A stretch of 64,000 nucleotides of DNA from UBA5078 sp051252515. GTDB taxonomy: Bacteria; Pseudomonadota; Gammaproteobacteria; Pseudomonadales; Pseudohongiellaceae. The notes under the pieces were generated by a model, which worked only from the letters and a program-made list of their open reading frames with translations, was not told where the DNA came from and searched no databases. Below are positions 8,731 through 18,120 of this stretch, in pieces. The position numbers were made by a program, and so were the translations under genes. The stretch spans positions 124,001 to 188,000 of the forward strand of contig JBPOFS010000004.1 of NCBI GenBank assembly GCA_051252515.1, given 5' to 3'. How positions within the stretch are numbered: position 1 is the first letter of the stretch; every line of letters begins with the position of its first letter.

Positions 8731-9495
8731 TTAGGGTTTTCTAAACTTAAGCGTCATCCGATCGCTTTCGCCGATATCAATCATCCTACCACGCAGACTG
8801 CGATTCAAGGTGCTGCCTCGTAATGTCGGCGGCAGCGAATAGACGCCATCTGGATGATCTTTTGTATCAAGAGCATTGGCGTTAATCTCCGCCTGATCGA
8901 TCAACTCGAACCCAGCGTTTCTAGCCAAGGTTTCCACATAAGACTGATTGACATAACCGTCCTCTGCGCGAGGGTCTTGCACTACACTTTCTCGGCCACG
9001 ATGATCCACTATGCCAAAGGTGCCACCGGGCTTCAACATACGAAATATAGCGTCGTAGTAGGCCTGTGCAGGGTTGTCATAAATCAAAAAGCCATGGGCC
9101 CTGAAGACTAACACTGTATCGACAGTGCCATCAGGCACTTCGGCGACGGGGTCCGGAAACGCTGATTCATCCATCACCGGAATGTAGGTGCCAGCCTCGC
9201 CCGCAAAATAGGGCTCTAGAATACTGCGATACCAGCCCCCCTGCCCGCCTGGCCATATCTCAACGACCACCTGATCAGGCCGTACATTGAAAAATGTTAG
9301 TGTCTCTAATGGATGTCGATACTGGTTCCGAGCACGTAGATTTTCTGAGCGTGTTTCGCTCTCGATTAAGGTGCTGAGCCGCTCTTGCAAGGCTCCGCCA
9401 GAAGGCAGTTCCGCCGCATGCAAAAGTGCGCTTTGTGTCAGTAAGGCCACTAACGCCGTCAACCCCATTATTTTTCTTATCTTAGATTGAATCAC
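8731..9495 (-). CDS. Exported class I SAM-methyltransferase-like protein (COG4798 type)
   Basis: A 254-residue protein with a signal peptide (to about LLHAAE, residue 29) and then a methyltransferase-type Rossmann domain: motif I VVVEIWPGGQGGW (about 76-88) and the post-motif block RMLKPGGTFGIVDHR (152-166). The family, predicted methyltransferases with RHPLETLTFFNVRP, is often predicted to be exported, although the periplasm should lack SAM. The activity is therefore open. The start is GTG at 9495, with AAGGAG about 9 nt upstream. It leads the operon with the haloalkane dehalogenase and the TonB-like protein. Confidence 0.8.
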   Translation of the reverse strand: MIQSKIRKIMGLTALVALLTQSALLHAAELPSGGALQERLSTLIESETRSENLRARNQYRHPLETLTFFNVRPDQVVVEIWPGGQGGWYRSILEPYFAGEAGTYIPVMDESAFPDPVAEVPDGTVDTVLVFRAHGFLIYDNPAQAYYDAIFRMLKPGGTFGIVDHRGRESVVQDPRAEDGYVNQSYVETLARNAGFELIDQAEINANALDTKDHPDGVYSLPPTLRGSTLNRSLRGRMIDIGESDRMTLKFRKP

Positions 9496-9614
9496 TGACT
9501 TCTCCTTTTATTGAATGTTCACAACACTACTAGACCTAATCCCACACCACTCTTGTTCAGCGCACACAAAAAAGAGACCATCCATGGCCCCAAGACTTGC
9601 GGATATATCAGAGT

Positions 9615-10133
9615 TTAGTGATTTTTCAGAAAATCTGAATTGATGAAGCTATAATCTGTCGCGGCAGCGGCCGTATGACAGCTGTGACAAAACACGGCCA
9701 CACCGGAGGTGCCTGTTCCACGGTTTAGACCATCCCCACCCATGACGTATTCCCAATCCGAAGTCTCTGGCGAACTGCCGTTAGCAAGCTTAACCATAAT
9801 AGTGAGGTCGGGATTCTCTTGCGCGTTATAGGCGTTAACATTACTGAACGTCTCTTTAACTATGATAGAGCCGGCCGGGTAAGGAAAAGGGCTTTCGCCT
9901 TGATTGACGTCTTGGCCTATCGCATTCACATAAATCTCACGGTAAGCATTCAAGCCTTCGTGAACATTGCCAAGAAAGCCTGTCGGGTCGCCTGTGTTGG
10001 GTTCTGGCGTCACTTTAAACCAAGACTTATATTGCTCCCACGCGTTAGCCTGCGGGCCTTGTGGCTCCGATGATGACAGACAGCCACTTACAAGCAATGC
10101 GATGCCCACTACTGCGAAATATCTCTTTTTCAT
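9615..10133 (-). CDS. Cytochrome P460-family lipoprotein
   Basis: A 172-residue lipoprotein (lipobox LVSGC, Cys18) with one c-type heme site, CHSCH (149-153), near the C-terminus. The segment SIIVKETFS (89-97) holds Lys93 in the place where P460 cytochromes have the lysine cross-linked to heme; MVKL and DWEYV follow as in the family. Known P460 enzymes oxidise hydroxylamine or NO, but many family members are uncharacterised. It is single-copy, monocistronic and anchored to a membrane by lipid. The link to nitrogen oxides is inference, supported only weakly by the NO reductase 8 kb away. Confidence 0.75.
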   Translation of the reverse strand: MKKRYFAVVGIALLVSGCLSSSEPQGPQANAWEQYKSWFKVTPEPNTGDPTGFLGNVHEGLNAYREIYVNAIGQDVNQGESPFPYPAGSIIVKETFSNVNAYNAQENPDLTIMVKLANGSSPETSDWEYVMGGDGLNRGTGTSGVAVFCHSCHTAAAATDYSFINSDFLKNH

Positions 10134-10287
10134 GTTCCTTACCCTTGTTTAAAGTGAAGTTCGAAAACTCGACCCTTTTAAAAGCCATTACTAGATAGAG
10201 GCACCAGGTCTCATCTTGTTACAAATCCTATGACTCCTGATTGGGCAATCCTGTAATATGTTGGAACAAACGAATCAGGAGCAACCC

Positions 10288-10845
10288 ATGAAAACCAGTA
10301 TCTATGCGCTAAGTCGCAGAACGCTATTAACATGCTTGGCACTAGTCATGTTTCCTTTAGCCGTCAACGCGGCGTCCAAAGAAGAGATCGACGCTAATGT
10401 AGAAGAAGCGCTCGCGAAATTCTCAGAGGAATCACCGGCCGGAAAGCGCATGGCCGAACGTGCCGTTGGGATGATCGTGTTTCCCAAGGTCATCAAAGCG
10501 GGTATCGGAATTGGGGGTGAATACGGAGAAGGCGCATTGATCGTCAACGGCCAGACTATCGATTATTACAGTACCGCCGCGGCATCGATTGGCTTTCAAT
10601 TGGGCGCACAGGTGAAATCGCAGATCATCATGTTTATGACGGATGAAGCGCTATCCACCTTTCGCAACAGCGAAGGTTGGGAGGCTGGCGTTGATGGCAG
10701 CGTTGCGCTAATCGAGTTCGGCGCTGGCGGAGAAATTAGTTCTAACTCCGCCCAGTCACCGATCATCGGGTTCATATTCTCGAACAAAGGCCTGATGTAT
10801 AACCTCACCTTCGAAGGCTCGAAGATGACAAAACTCAATCGATAG
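10288..10845 (+). CDS. SYLF-domain (YSC84-like) lipid-binding protein, exported
   Basis: A 185-residue protein with a signal peptide ending near VNAASK, followed by the SYLF/YSC84 domain: RAVGMIVFPKVIKAGIGIGG, then GALIVNGQTIDYYSTAAAS, GFQLGAQ and FSNKGLMYNLTFEGSK. Bacterial members are periplasmic or outer-membrane-linked lipid-binding proteins of unclear role. The ATG at 10288 has CAGGAG 8 nt upstream; a farther in-frame ATG (10258) would break the signal peptide. It ends 28 nt before the convergent serine hydrolase. Confidence 0.88.
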   Translation: MKTSIYALSRRTLLTCLALVMFPLAVNAASKEEIDANVEEALAKFSEESPAGKRMAERAVGMIVFPKVIKAGIGIGGEYGEGALIVNGQTIDYYSTAAASIGFQLGAQVKSQIIMFMTDEALSTFRNSEGWEAGVDGSVALIEFGAGGEISSNSAQSPIIGFIFSNKGLMYNLTFEGSKMTKLNR

Positions 10846-10873
10846 CGTTTCTCAATTTTCTAAAAGTGTAAGT

Positions 10874-12220
10874 CTAGCGATCAATCCCATAGCCTTGCAC
10901 TTTTGGATTCTCATCTGCGCCACTGTCTATGACAGCTTGACTCACCACATTGGTAAAGCGTTGGCGAATATTCAGAGGGCCGTGTCCTCGCAATTGAATA
11001 AACATAAGCCCTACTAGATCCTCGACAGGATCAGCGTAATACAAAGTACCCGCCAAGCCGCCCCAGCCATAACTGCCAGGAGACGCGGTATCAAAAGACA
11101 CCGTCGGATCGACTAGCACTCCGAACCCTAAACCAAACCCGAATCCAGGGCCTCGCACATACACATTTTTGTCTCCGGTGTGATTGCTAATCATTAGCTC
11201 TACAGTCATGCGACCTAACAGACGCACACCATCTAACTCCCCCCCGTTAGCGATCATCTGCGCGAAACGTATATAGTCCGACGCGGTGCTATTCAACCCA
11301 GCCACCCCAGCGAAATAGGTACTTGGTTCTATGAACTCCGGAGCTTGGTACAACTGCGCTTCACCGTTCTCACCTGCGCTGTAGATAGCGGCGACACGAT
11401 TCACTTTATCACGAGGAATATTGTAGAAGGTGTCGCTCATGCCTAGGGGCTCGAAGATACGCTCACGCAGGAACTCATCAATCGATTGACCTGAGATCCT
11501 TTCTACCAAAATTGCCACATAGTCAGTGGAGGCACCATACATCCAGTGCTCACCTGGTTGAAAGGCACCTGGAATTATCGCGGCGCGAGCAATTCGCTCA
11601 TTGAGAGTTGCAAACCCTTCACCATTATTACTCGCCCATTGCTGCTCTTGTTCAGTGAGCCCCACTCCTTCTGGATCCAAGCTCAAACCCGAGGTATGAG
11701 TCAGTACATGGCGGATAGTCACTGGCTGCGCTTCAAGTTCATTACGCGCTCGACCGCTGTCATTAACGCGCACTTGATGATCGGCGTATTCAGGAATCCA
11801 ATCTGATATTGGATCGTCCAGTCGGAACCGTCCCTCTTCGAATAACATCATCAACGCAGAAGACACGATTGGCTTGGTCATTGAGGCTAGATAGAAAATC
11901 GAATCGGTCGTCATCGCAATGTTCTGCTCACGATACTTCCATCCTACCGCAGACAAATGCACTACTTCACCATGACGTGCCACCAGGCTAACAGCGCCAG
12001 CAATCTGATTAGCATCTACGAAGCGCTGAAAATAGTCATCAATGCGTTGCAGACGTTCAGATGACATGCCCACTGATTCAGGTGTGGCGGTAATTGAATC
12101 TTCAGCGCTAGTTGCCCCGGCGCATTGCAGTGTGAATGACGCAGCAACTAGTATGCTTCCCACAGTCTTCCAAGAAAGGCTTCTCAAAGATTTTCTGCCA
12201 TTATTATTGTTGTAATTCAT
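10874..12220 (-). CDS. Exported serine hydrolase, class C beta-lactamase-related
   Basis: A 448-residue protein of the beta-lactamase/penicillin-binding-like esterase family (PF00144). The nucleophile motif SMTK is at 113-116 (YLASMTKP). The second motif around Tyr227 reads YGAS rather than YSN, as in many esterase-like members. The third motif region is HGPLNIRQ near the C-terminus. An N-terminal hydrophobic stretch (about 19-40) indicates export. Possible activities are esterase or D-aminopeptidase; real beta-lactamase activity is unlikely. It is monocistronic. Confidence 0.9.
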   Translation of the reverse strand: MNYNNNNGRKSLRSLSWKTVGSILVAASFTLQCAGATSAEDSITATPESVGMSSERLQRIDDYFQRFVDANQIAGAVSLVARHGEVVHLSAVGWKYREQNIAMTTDSIFYLASMTKPIVSSALMMLFEEGRFRLDDPISDWIPEYADHQVRVNDSGRARNELEAQPVTIRHVLTHTSGLSLDPEGVGLTEQEQQWASNNGEGFATLNERIARAAIIPGAFQPGEHWMYGASTDYVAILVERISGQSIDEFLRERIFEPLGMSDTFYNIPRDKVNRVAAIYSAGENGEAQLYQAPEFIEPSTYFAGVAGLNSTASDYIRFAQMIANGGELDGVRLLGRMTVELMISNHTGDKNVYVRGPGFGFGLGFGVLVDPTVSFDTASPGSYGWGGLAGTLYYADPVEDLVGLMFIQLRGHGPLNIRQRFTNVVSQAVIDSGADENPKVQGYGIDR

Positions 12221-12431
12221 TAAACAGGCTCCTTGTTAGATGTATCAGGGCATATCACATGTAGAATTTGAACCTATAGAAGGTAGCTGCGATGCAGAAG
12301 TTTGTCGACACTTACTGGGAAAGCATAGGTGTCCGCTAGCAAGTAAATAATGGATGAAAAGTTGGGCTCCAAGCTAATAAGCTTGTTATTGTGTAGTTCT
12401 AAGAACTCCATAGTATAAATAAGGAAGAAAA

Positions 12432-15400
12432 ATGGCGGTTTCGACTCAGACCAAGCAATTACTTCAAGAGCTCTATATATTCGCTACCGGACAAGCAGCG
12501 AATACCTCCGAAATGGCCATGATCGAAGCGCTAGTGGGCGAGAATGGCAACCTCGATAATATCAATAAGCTAATCGACACTTATATTAACCAGAAAGCAC
12601 AGCAACACGGTGTGGTGGGCATGGTTAAGATTCTTGCAAACAATGGCATGGGGGTAACCCTCACAGATGCTGAAGCTAATGCAGCAATCGCCGACTTCTC
12701 CGCTGCGGGTCTTACCACTTGGTCATCCTTATTTCAGTGGGCTGCCGCCAACGAGAGCATTTACGGGGTCACACTGACTAATCGTGGTGACGCGGCCAGT
12801 TACTTCACTGATGCCTTAGCTAAATCGGATAAAACAGACCTCTTTGCGGGGACTAGCATCAACACGGCCGTCAGCAATCTGCTCAAAACCATCAGCGGGA
12901 CTTTAACTTCAGTGTCCACCGCCCAACAAGGGCTTGATGAGCTTGCCGCACGCCTCACAGAAAACGGGCTGACCTCTGCAGTTGTTGATGGTTACCTTGC
13001 CGGTGCCACTATCTTTGCTGACGCCAACGGCAATGGTGTCCTCGACCCAGACACTGAATGGAGTGCAACCACTGACGAGAACGGTAATTACGTCCTGCCC
13101 GTGAATCTACCAGCTGGCTCACTGATCGCCTTTGGCGGTACCGATTTGTTGACAGGTCAAGCGTTTCAAGGCGTGCTATCTGCGCCCGCCGGCTCCACAG
13201 TGGTCACTCCGCTAACCTCGATGATCCAAGCCCTACTTGAAAACGATCCTGACACTGACATCGCTACCGCGACCAATAATGTTCGTAGCGCGCTAAACCT
13301 GCCCGATGATGTCGATTTACAAACCTATGACCCTATTGCCGTACTTAACAATAGCAGCGCCAGTGACGCGGACAAAGCCAAAGCATTAGCCATACAGAAT
13401 GTCTCATTACAAGTTGCCAACGTACTGACCCAAGCGGGGAATGCGTTGTCTGCCGCCAACGGGGCTACCACGCTACAAAGTGCTACTGGCGCAGTAACAA
13501 AAGCGCTAGCGGCCGCACTAAGCGGTGGCAGCGCATTTGATCTTGGCAACCAATCATCGCTCTCGTCGGTGCTTAATTCAGCGGCTAATGCCAGCGCATC
13601 ACCGCTAACTCCAGATCAAATCAACCAGATCACCACTGTCACAGCCCAAAGCAATGCCGCTGCAGCCTCCGCCACAACAATTACCGCGTTGGCTAAAGTC
13701 GCCGTTGTCGCGCAAGGCAGTGCCACCACTGCCATCATCAACGGCACAACTAACAACACACTGGACTCAACAGTGATCAACTTTACAGGAGCTAATTTCA
13801 CTAACAGCGTCAATGCCGCGACGCCTGCAAACGTGCCAGGTAGCACCACTACCCCCGATCCCACCCCAACTCCTACACCCACTCCTCCAGCAACTACCTT
13901 TCTTGCGACTTTGGATAGCTCTGGTTTAAGCAATGTAGTGTCCTTCTCAGGGACTGCCACAGGCGAAATCACTATCTCCTTTACTACTACGGGCGCAAGC
14001 ACCAAAGATGCGACTTTTACTCGGGCAGGAATTTCCGCGACTAAGCTTACAAATTATGACGGCTCTGCTGTAACCGTTACTATCGCCAATGGTCAATCAT
14101 TGAGCTCCGATGCTGCAAACTTAACGAATCTTGGTGCCTTATCGGGCGCAGGCAACGTGATCGTTACTGGAACGCCCAGTATTAACGAACTATCAGGAAT
14201 TAACGTTAGTGGGCTAACAGGCACCCTCACCTATAGCCACGTGACAGACGTTGCAAATAAACTAGATCAGGCATCGGACTCCATCTACGAAAACACTGCA
14301 GTGAATGTCACGGTGACAGATGGCGACACAGCAAGCATTGCACAACTGAACCAGATCGATGCTCTTTGGGGTACTGTGACTCCCCAACGAGTGACTGATA
14401 TCGCGAACAACCTCGACGAAGCCGCTGACTCCCTATTCGAAAACACCACCATAAATGTCACCGTCACCGATGCGGCCACTTTGGCGCAACTAGCTCAGAT
14501 TGACGCTCTCTGGGGCACTGTAACTTATACCAATATTTCGGATTCCGTCGCGGCCCTAACGGCCAATACTGGTGGCTACATCACTGGCGCTGTGAACCTC
14601 TCGGTGTCGGACAGTGCGACCATAGCGCAATTGAACACCGTCGACGGCTACACTTCTGGCACCGTCACGGCACTCCAAATCGCAGACAGTGCTGCCACCA
14701 TTGCGGCAAGCTCTTATGTCTCGGCCACTACCGCGGTGGCACTGTCCTCAGGCACGGCTGCTGCAGTAGACCTTTCCACTATCGATGGCATGACCACCGT
14801 AGCGCTCGATGCTAGTGCCGTTACCACCCTGACTGGAACAGCGGCTCAAATCACGGCGGCTTATGCAGCGAATACCACTGGCACTATTACTGGTTTGGGT
14901 AACGAAATCGCCACAGCAAGTGATACAGGCACTGTCGCCGCCACGGTGCTGACAGATTTAGATGCGTTAACAATTGGTGCCGTAGGATTTGCGTCGGTCA
15001 CCACGCTCACAGGCACTGCGGCACAAGTTGCTGCGGCGTACACCGCAAACACGGACGGCACCATCACAGGGCTCAATGACGAGGCAGTTATTCTTTCGGG
15101 CAGCGCCTCAGCGCTCGACATCACTGCGATTAAGACAGGCAATAGCGCTGGCACTATCAACGGTTCAGCCCTCACCTCGATCAATGGTTCTGCCGCCGCT
15201 GTCGCACAAGCATTAGCGGCCTTGGACAACGCCCCGACCAACTTCAATGCAGCCTTAACTGGAAGCGCTAGCGCTGGCGAAAGAGCCACAATAGTGGGTG
15301 CTGTCGGCACCGGAACAATCGATTACAGCGGTATCACAACATTAGTTGTTACAAGCAGCACAGACATTACGGGTTTCACTTGGGCTGCCGCGGCAACAAG

Positions 15401-16586
15401 CCTTGATGCGACAGCTTCGCCCGCGATTAACATCACCATGACGATGGCACAGCACAATGCTTTCACAACTGCTATTAACGCCAATGGAGCTAATGACACC
15501 ATTACGTTTACTGACGTCGGCACTTTTACTGCGGATGCAGACATCAAGACTTATGCTCTAAAGGTCGGCGATAACTCTGTGACTACTGGAGTCGATGGAC
15601 AAATCTTTCAACCCAACGTGTCAACGGAAACGGAAACTGTTAATGATGTTTTAACACTGAACGGCTCACATAACGTCTCAGTAGAGCTGTACCACGGCTC
15701 ACTATCTGCCGGCTCGGCAACTGGTGCAATTACCGTGTCAAATGCTAACGCAGCGGTCTCAAACACCATAGCCACAGGCAGCGGTGACGACGTCATCAGT
15801 GTCGGCGCTGGTGCAGACAACATTGATGGCGGAGCAGGCGATGATATTTTTCTAATCACCTCTAACGCAGACGTTACTAGGCTCCCTTTAACGGGCCCAT
15901 TTAATACAATTAATGGTGGCACCCATAGTTCTGGCGATACTCTCCGGATAATCGGTACAACCGAGGCCTATCTTCCTACTGCAACTATTACTGGTATCGA
16001 GATTCTGGACTTAACGACGTCGGCGTCAGTACAGACCGTCTATATCACGGCAACGCAACTAGGTGCCTTAACTACTGTGACTGCTGATGCGAGCGACGTG
16101 CTATTTATCAGTTCACTCGATGGCGCAACTATCGGTCACACTAATGCCATCGATCACTTCTCCTTTGACGATGCGGATTCCAATGTCTCAATCACTAGCT
16201 TCAGCACAGCAGTAGACCAGGTTGGTTTTAGCAGCATGAAGCACACAGGTGGAAAGGCTGAGGTCACCGGTAACATTAGCGCTGTGAATGACGGTAAAAT
16301 CTGGTTTCTGGGTAACCAAAGCGCTGGAGCGGCCGATTCCCTTGCCAGCTCGGCAGCGGCACTTAGTGCTGCCGCAATTTGGGGAAACCCTGCTGGCAAT
16401 TATACTAATTACGTAGTCTTAGCAGATGATGACAGTACAGCGCTCTATAAGTTGAATGATGTCAGCGCCAGTGCCGATGAAATCGTAAGCTCGGAGCTCA
16501 CGTTGATTGGTGTCGTCAATGGCGTACTTGGCATAGGTAACATCAATACCAGCATAGAACCATTCGTAGATGCTACTGGTGCTTAA
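12432..16586 (+). CDS. Giant RTX/S-layer-like secreted protein (1384 aa)
   Basis: A very Ala/Thr/Ser-rich acidic protein with no signal peptide. Residues 1-170 resemble the DUF4214-like N-terminus of alphaproteobacterial S-layer proteins. Residues about 190-215 hold a calcium-loop-like stretch, DANGNGVLDPD. A Thr/Pro linker lies near 470-487. Residues about 490-1100 are beta-strand repeats; two copies of a roughly 45-50 residue unit (VTD.AN.LD.A.DS..ENT, ending ALWGTVT) start at 14241 and 14391. RTX nonapeptides (GSGDD, GAGADNIDGGAGDD) lie near 1114-1140. This architecture fits type I secretion and a surface layer or adhesin. No secretion genes lie nearby. AAGGAAG precedes the ATG. Confidence 0.85.
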   Translation: MAVSTQTKQLLQELYIFATGQAANTSEMAMIEALVGENGNLDNINKLIDTYINQKAQQHGVVGMVKILANNGMGVTLTDAEANAAIADFSAAGLTTWSSLFQWAAANESIYGVTLTNRGDAASYFTDALAKSDKTDLFAGTSINTAVSNLLKTISGTLTSVSTAQQGLDELAARLTENGLTSAVVDGYLAGATIFADANGNGVLDPDTEWSATTDENGNYVLPVNLPAGSLIAFGGTDLLTGQAFQGVLSAPAGSTVVTPLTSMIQALLENDPDTDIATATNNVRSALNLPDDVDLQTYDPIAVLNNSSASDADKAKALAIQNVSLQVANVLTQAGNALSAANGATTLQSATGAVTKALAAALSGGSAFDLGNQSSLSSVLNSAANASASPLTPDQINQITTVTAQSNAAAASATTITALAKVAVVAQGSATTAIINGTTNNTLDSTVINFTGANFTNSVNAATPANVPGSTTTPDPTPTPTPTPPATTFLATLDSSGLSNVVSFSGTATGEITISFTTTGASTKDATFTRAGISATKLTNYDGSAVTVTIANGQSLSSDAANLTNLGALSGAGNVIVTGTPSINELSGINVSGLTGTLTYSHVTDVANKLDQASDSIYENTAVNVTVTDGDTASIAQLNQIDALWGTVTPQRVTDIANNLDEAADSLFENTTINVTVTDAATLAQLAQIDALWGTVTYTNISDSVAALTANTGGYITGAVNLSVSDSATIAQLNTVDGYTSGTVTALQIADSAATIAASSYVSATTAVALSSGTAAAVDLSTIDGMTTVALDASAVTTLTGTAAQITAAYAANTTGTITGLGNEIATASDTGTVAATVLTDLDALTIGAVGFASVTTLTGTAAQVAAAYTANTDGTITGLNDEAVILSGSASALDITAIKTGNSAGTINGSALTSINGSAAAVAQALAALDNAPTNFNAALTGSASAGERATIVGAVGTGTIDYSGITTLVVTSSTDITGFTWAAAATSLDATASPAINITMTMAQHNAFTTAINANGANDTITFTDVGTFTADADIKTYALKVGDNSVTTGVDGQIFQPNVSTETETVNDVLTLNGSHNVSVELYHGSLSAGSATGAITVSNANAAVSNTIATGSGDDVISVGAGADNIDGGAGDDIFLITSNADVTRLPLTGPFNTINGGTHSSGDTLRIIGTTEAYLPTATITGIEILDLTTSASVQTVYITATQLGALTTVTADASDVLFISSLDGATIGHTNAIDHFSFDDADSNVSITSFSTAVDQVGFSSMKHTGGKAEVTGNISAVNDGKIWFLGNQSAGAADSLASSAAALSAAAIWGNPAGNYTNYVVLADDDSTALYKLNDVSASADEIVSSELTLIGVVNGVLGIGNINTSIEPFVDATGA

Positions 16587-16599
16587 CCAGCCTGTAATA

Positions 16600-16633
16600 G
16601 AGACTCTAGAAAAGTTGTGGTTTCTAGAGTCTC
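16600..16633. terminator. Bidirectional 13-bp hairpin between convergent genes
   Basis: GAGACTCTAGAAA and its exact complement flank an 8-nt loop, 14 nt past the giant protein and just past the end of the receiver-EAL gene. There is no U-tract. The position fits termination for both genes. Confidence 0.65.
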
Positions 16634-16637
16634 CAAT

Positions 16638-17906
16638 TCAATTCCTAAGCATCCTCTGAACATCCAGTTGCTCAATGGACGGCTCAACATGCACGGGTCC
16701 GTCCCAGTCTAACAAGAATCTATAGAAATTCTCGATACCCATAGGCTTTGCACAATAATATCCTTGCACGAAGTCACATCCTAACCGCTCAACAAGATCC
16801 CAATCCTCGCGGGTTTCAGCACCTTCCGCCACTACGTCCATCCCTAGCTTTTTGGCTAGGTTGATACTCGATTCCAGCATAGCGATCGCCTCGGTATTAT
16901 TTGCGGCACCGTTAACAAACTCTCTGTCTATTTTCAGTTCTGTAAACGGGATTCTCCTCAACTGAGAAAGAGAGGAATTGCCAGTCCCAAAGTCGTCAAT
17001 AGAAAGCTCAAAATGATGCAGTCTCAACCTAATTAAACTCTCAAGACAGTCAACCTCACTATTCATAGCTTCCGTTTCCGTCACTTCAATATTTATCAGC
17101 TCTGGCACTGCACCAAACTCATCCATCACATCAAAGATGTAATCTGCCAATGTCGGATCTGCAAAGGAATTAACAGAGAAATTTATCGCAGTTACCAACC
17201 GGCTCCCCTCACTGTGCCATTTCATAGTTTGCCGAACAGCTTTCCTAAAGACGACTCTAGTCAAGTCGTCAATAAGTCCAAGGCTTTCCGCAAGAGGAAT
17301 GAATGTATAAGGCGCTAACAATCCCCGTTCCTGATGCCGCCAACGCGCCAGTGCCTCTACACCGGCAATAGCACCAGTGCGAATATTAATCTTTGGTTGA
17401 TAGAACATTTCGATTGGGCCGTCATCGCCTGCGGCAATGCCATCCTCTAGCTCTTTTTTTGTTATAGCATCTGAGAAACCATTGCTCGATGATGAGACCT
17501 TCACCTTTTTTTCGTATTTTGAAATCATGTTTTCTAACAGATTTTTTTCGACAGGCTTTCCAAGTGCGCCAAGAATATTCAGCTTGTATTTATTCGCCAA
17601 ATTAACCGCAGAACACAACACTCGATCATTCTCACCACTTAATACAATTAGACCACCTTCATATCCACCAGCATTGGCCTTGCGGATAAACTCAACGCCA
17701 TCTAACTGGGGCATACACAAATCACAGATCACGATATCGTATTCATTAGTACTCGCCAGCATTCTAATGGCGTCATACCCATTATTGACGGTTTCCACTT
17801 GAGCATAGCCAATGGAGTTCAATGTGATCCGGATAAGGTTGAGAATGAACTCATCGTCATCCACAACCAGAATTTTTAGATGCATATTAGTAGTTTTCAT
17901 TGCCAT
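16638..17906 (-). CDS. Response regulator with EAL (c-di-GMP phosphodiesterase) output
   Basis: A 422-residue protein. Residues 10-130 are a receiver (acidic pocket VVDDDE, phospho-acceptor Asp62 in VICDLCMP, Lys117 in ALGKP). Residues about 165-400 are an EAL domain with its catalytic set intact: VEALARW (Glu184), NFSVN, EVTETEAMN, SIDDFGTGNSS, LKIDREFV and VAEGAET. It should hydrolyse cyclic di-GMP under phosphorelay control. No histidine kinase is adjacent. The start could be two codons later (17900), where GGAG spacing is better. It lies 215 nt downstream of the NO reductase gene on the same strand. Confidence 0.92.
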   Translation of the reverse strand: MAMKTTNMHLKILVVDDDEFILNLIRITLNSIGYAQVETVNNGYDAIRMLASTNEYDIVICDLCMPQLDGVEFIRKANAGGYEGGLIVLSGENDRVLCSAVNLANKYKLNILGALGKPVEKNLLENMISKYEKKVKVSSSSNGFSDAITKKELEDGIAAGDDGPIEMFYQPKINIRTGAIAGVEALARWRHQERGLLAPYTFIPLAESLGLIDDLTRVVFRKAVRQTMKWHSEGSRLVTAINFSVNSFADPTLADYIFDVMDEFGAVPELINIEVTETEAMNSEVDCLESLIRLRLHHFELSIDDFGTGNSSLSQLRRIPFTELKIDREFVNGAANNTEAIAMLESSINLAKKLGMDVVAEGAETREDWDLVERLGCDFVQGYYCAKPMGIENFYRFLLDWDGPVHVEPSIEQLDVQRMLRN

Positions 17907-18120
17907 TAGCTCCGCGATTTATTGAACGTTAATTTCAATATATGCAACTGCCGTTCCATATTTAGAAATATCAACATATTCGGACTTACACGGGTTCCTA
18001 ATGCCTGTCACGCAGAGCTGTCGCAATATTTAAGGCTGCTATTTAGCTTGTTTGCCTTATGATTTGCAAAATGAGAATCAAATTGAAAAAAAGCCTTATG
18101 CAACTGGCTTCGTCACATTG

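Noticed and set aside
14240..14540. Tandem repeats that might be taken for a non-coding array
   Set aside because: They are in-frame coding repeats of the giant protein, about 150 bp apart and imperfect; no CRISPR-like spacing.
13616..15922. Long minus-strand open frames inside the giant repeat protein
   Set aside because: They mirror the strong codon bias of the Ala/Thr-rich plus-strand gene, have no ribosome sites and no family motifs.
18068..18090. AATGAGAATCAAATT, resembling half a Fur box, upstream of the receiver-EAL gene
   Set aside because: Only one half fits the consensus, and the genes on both sides have no evident iron role.
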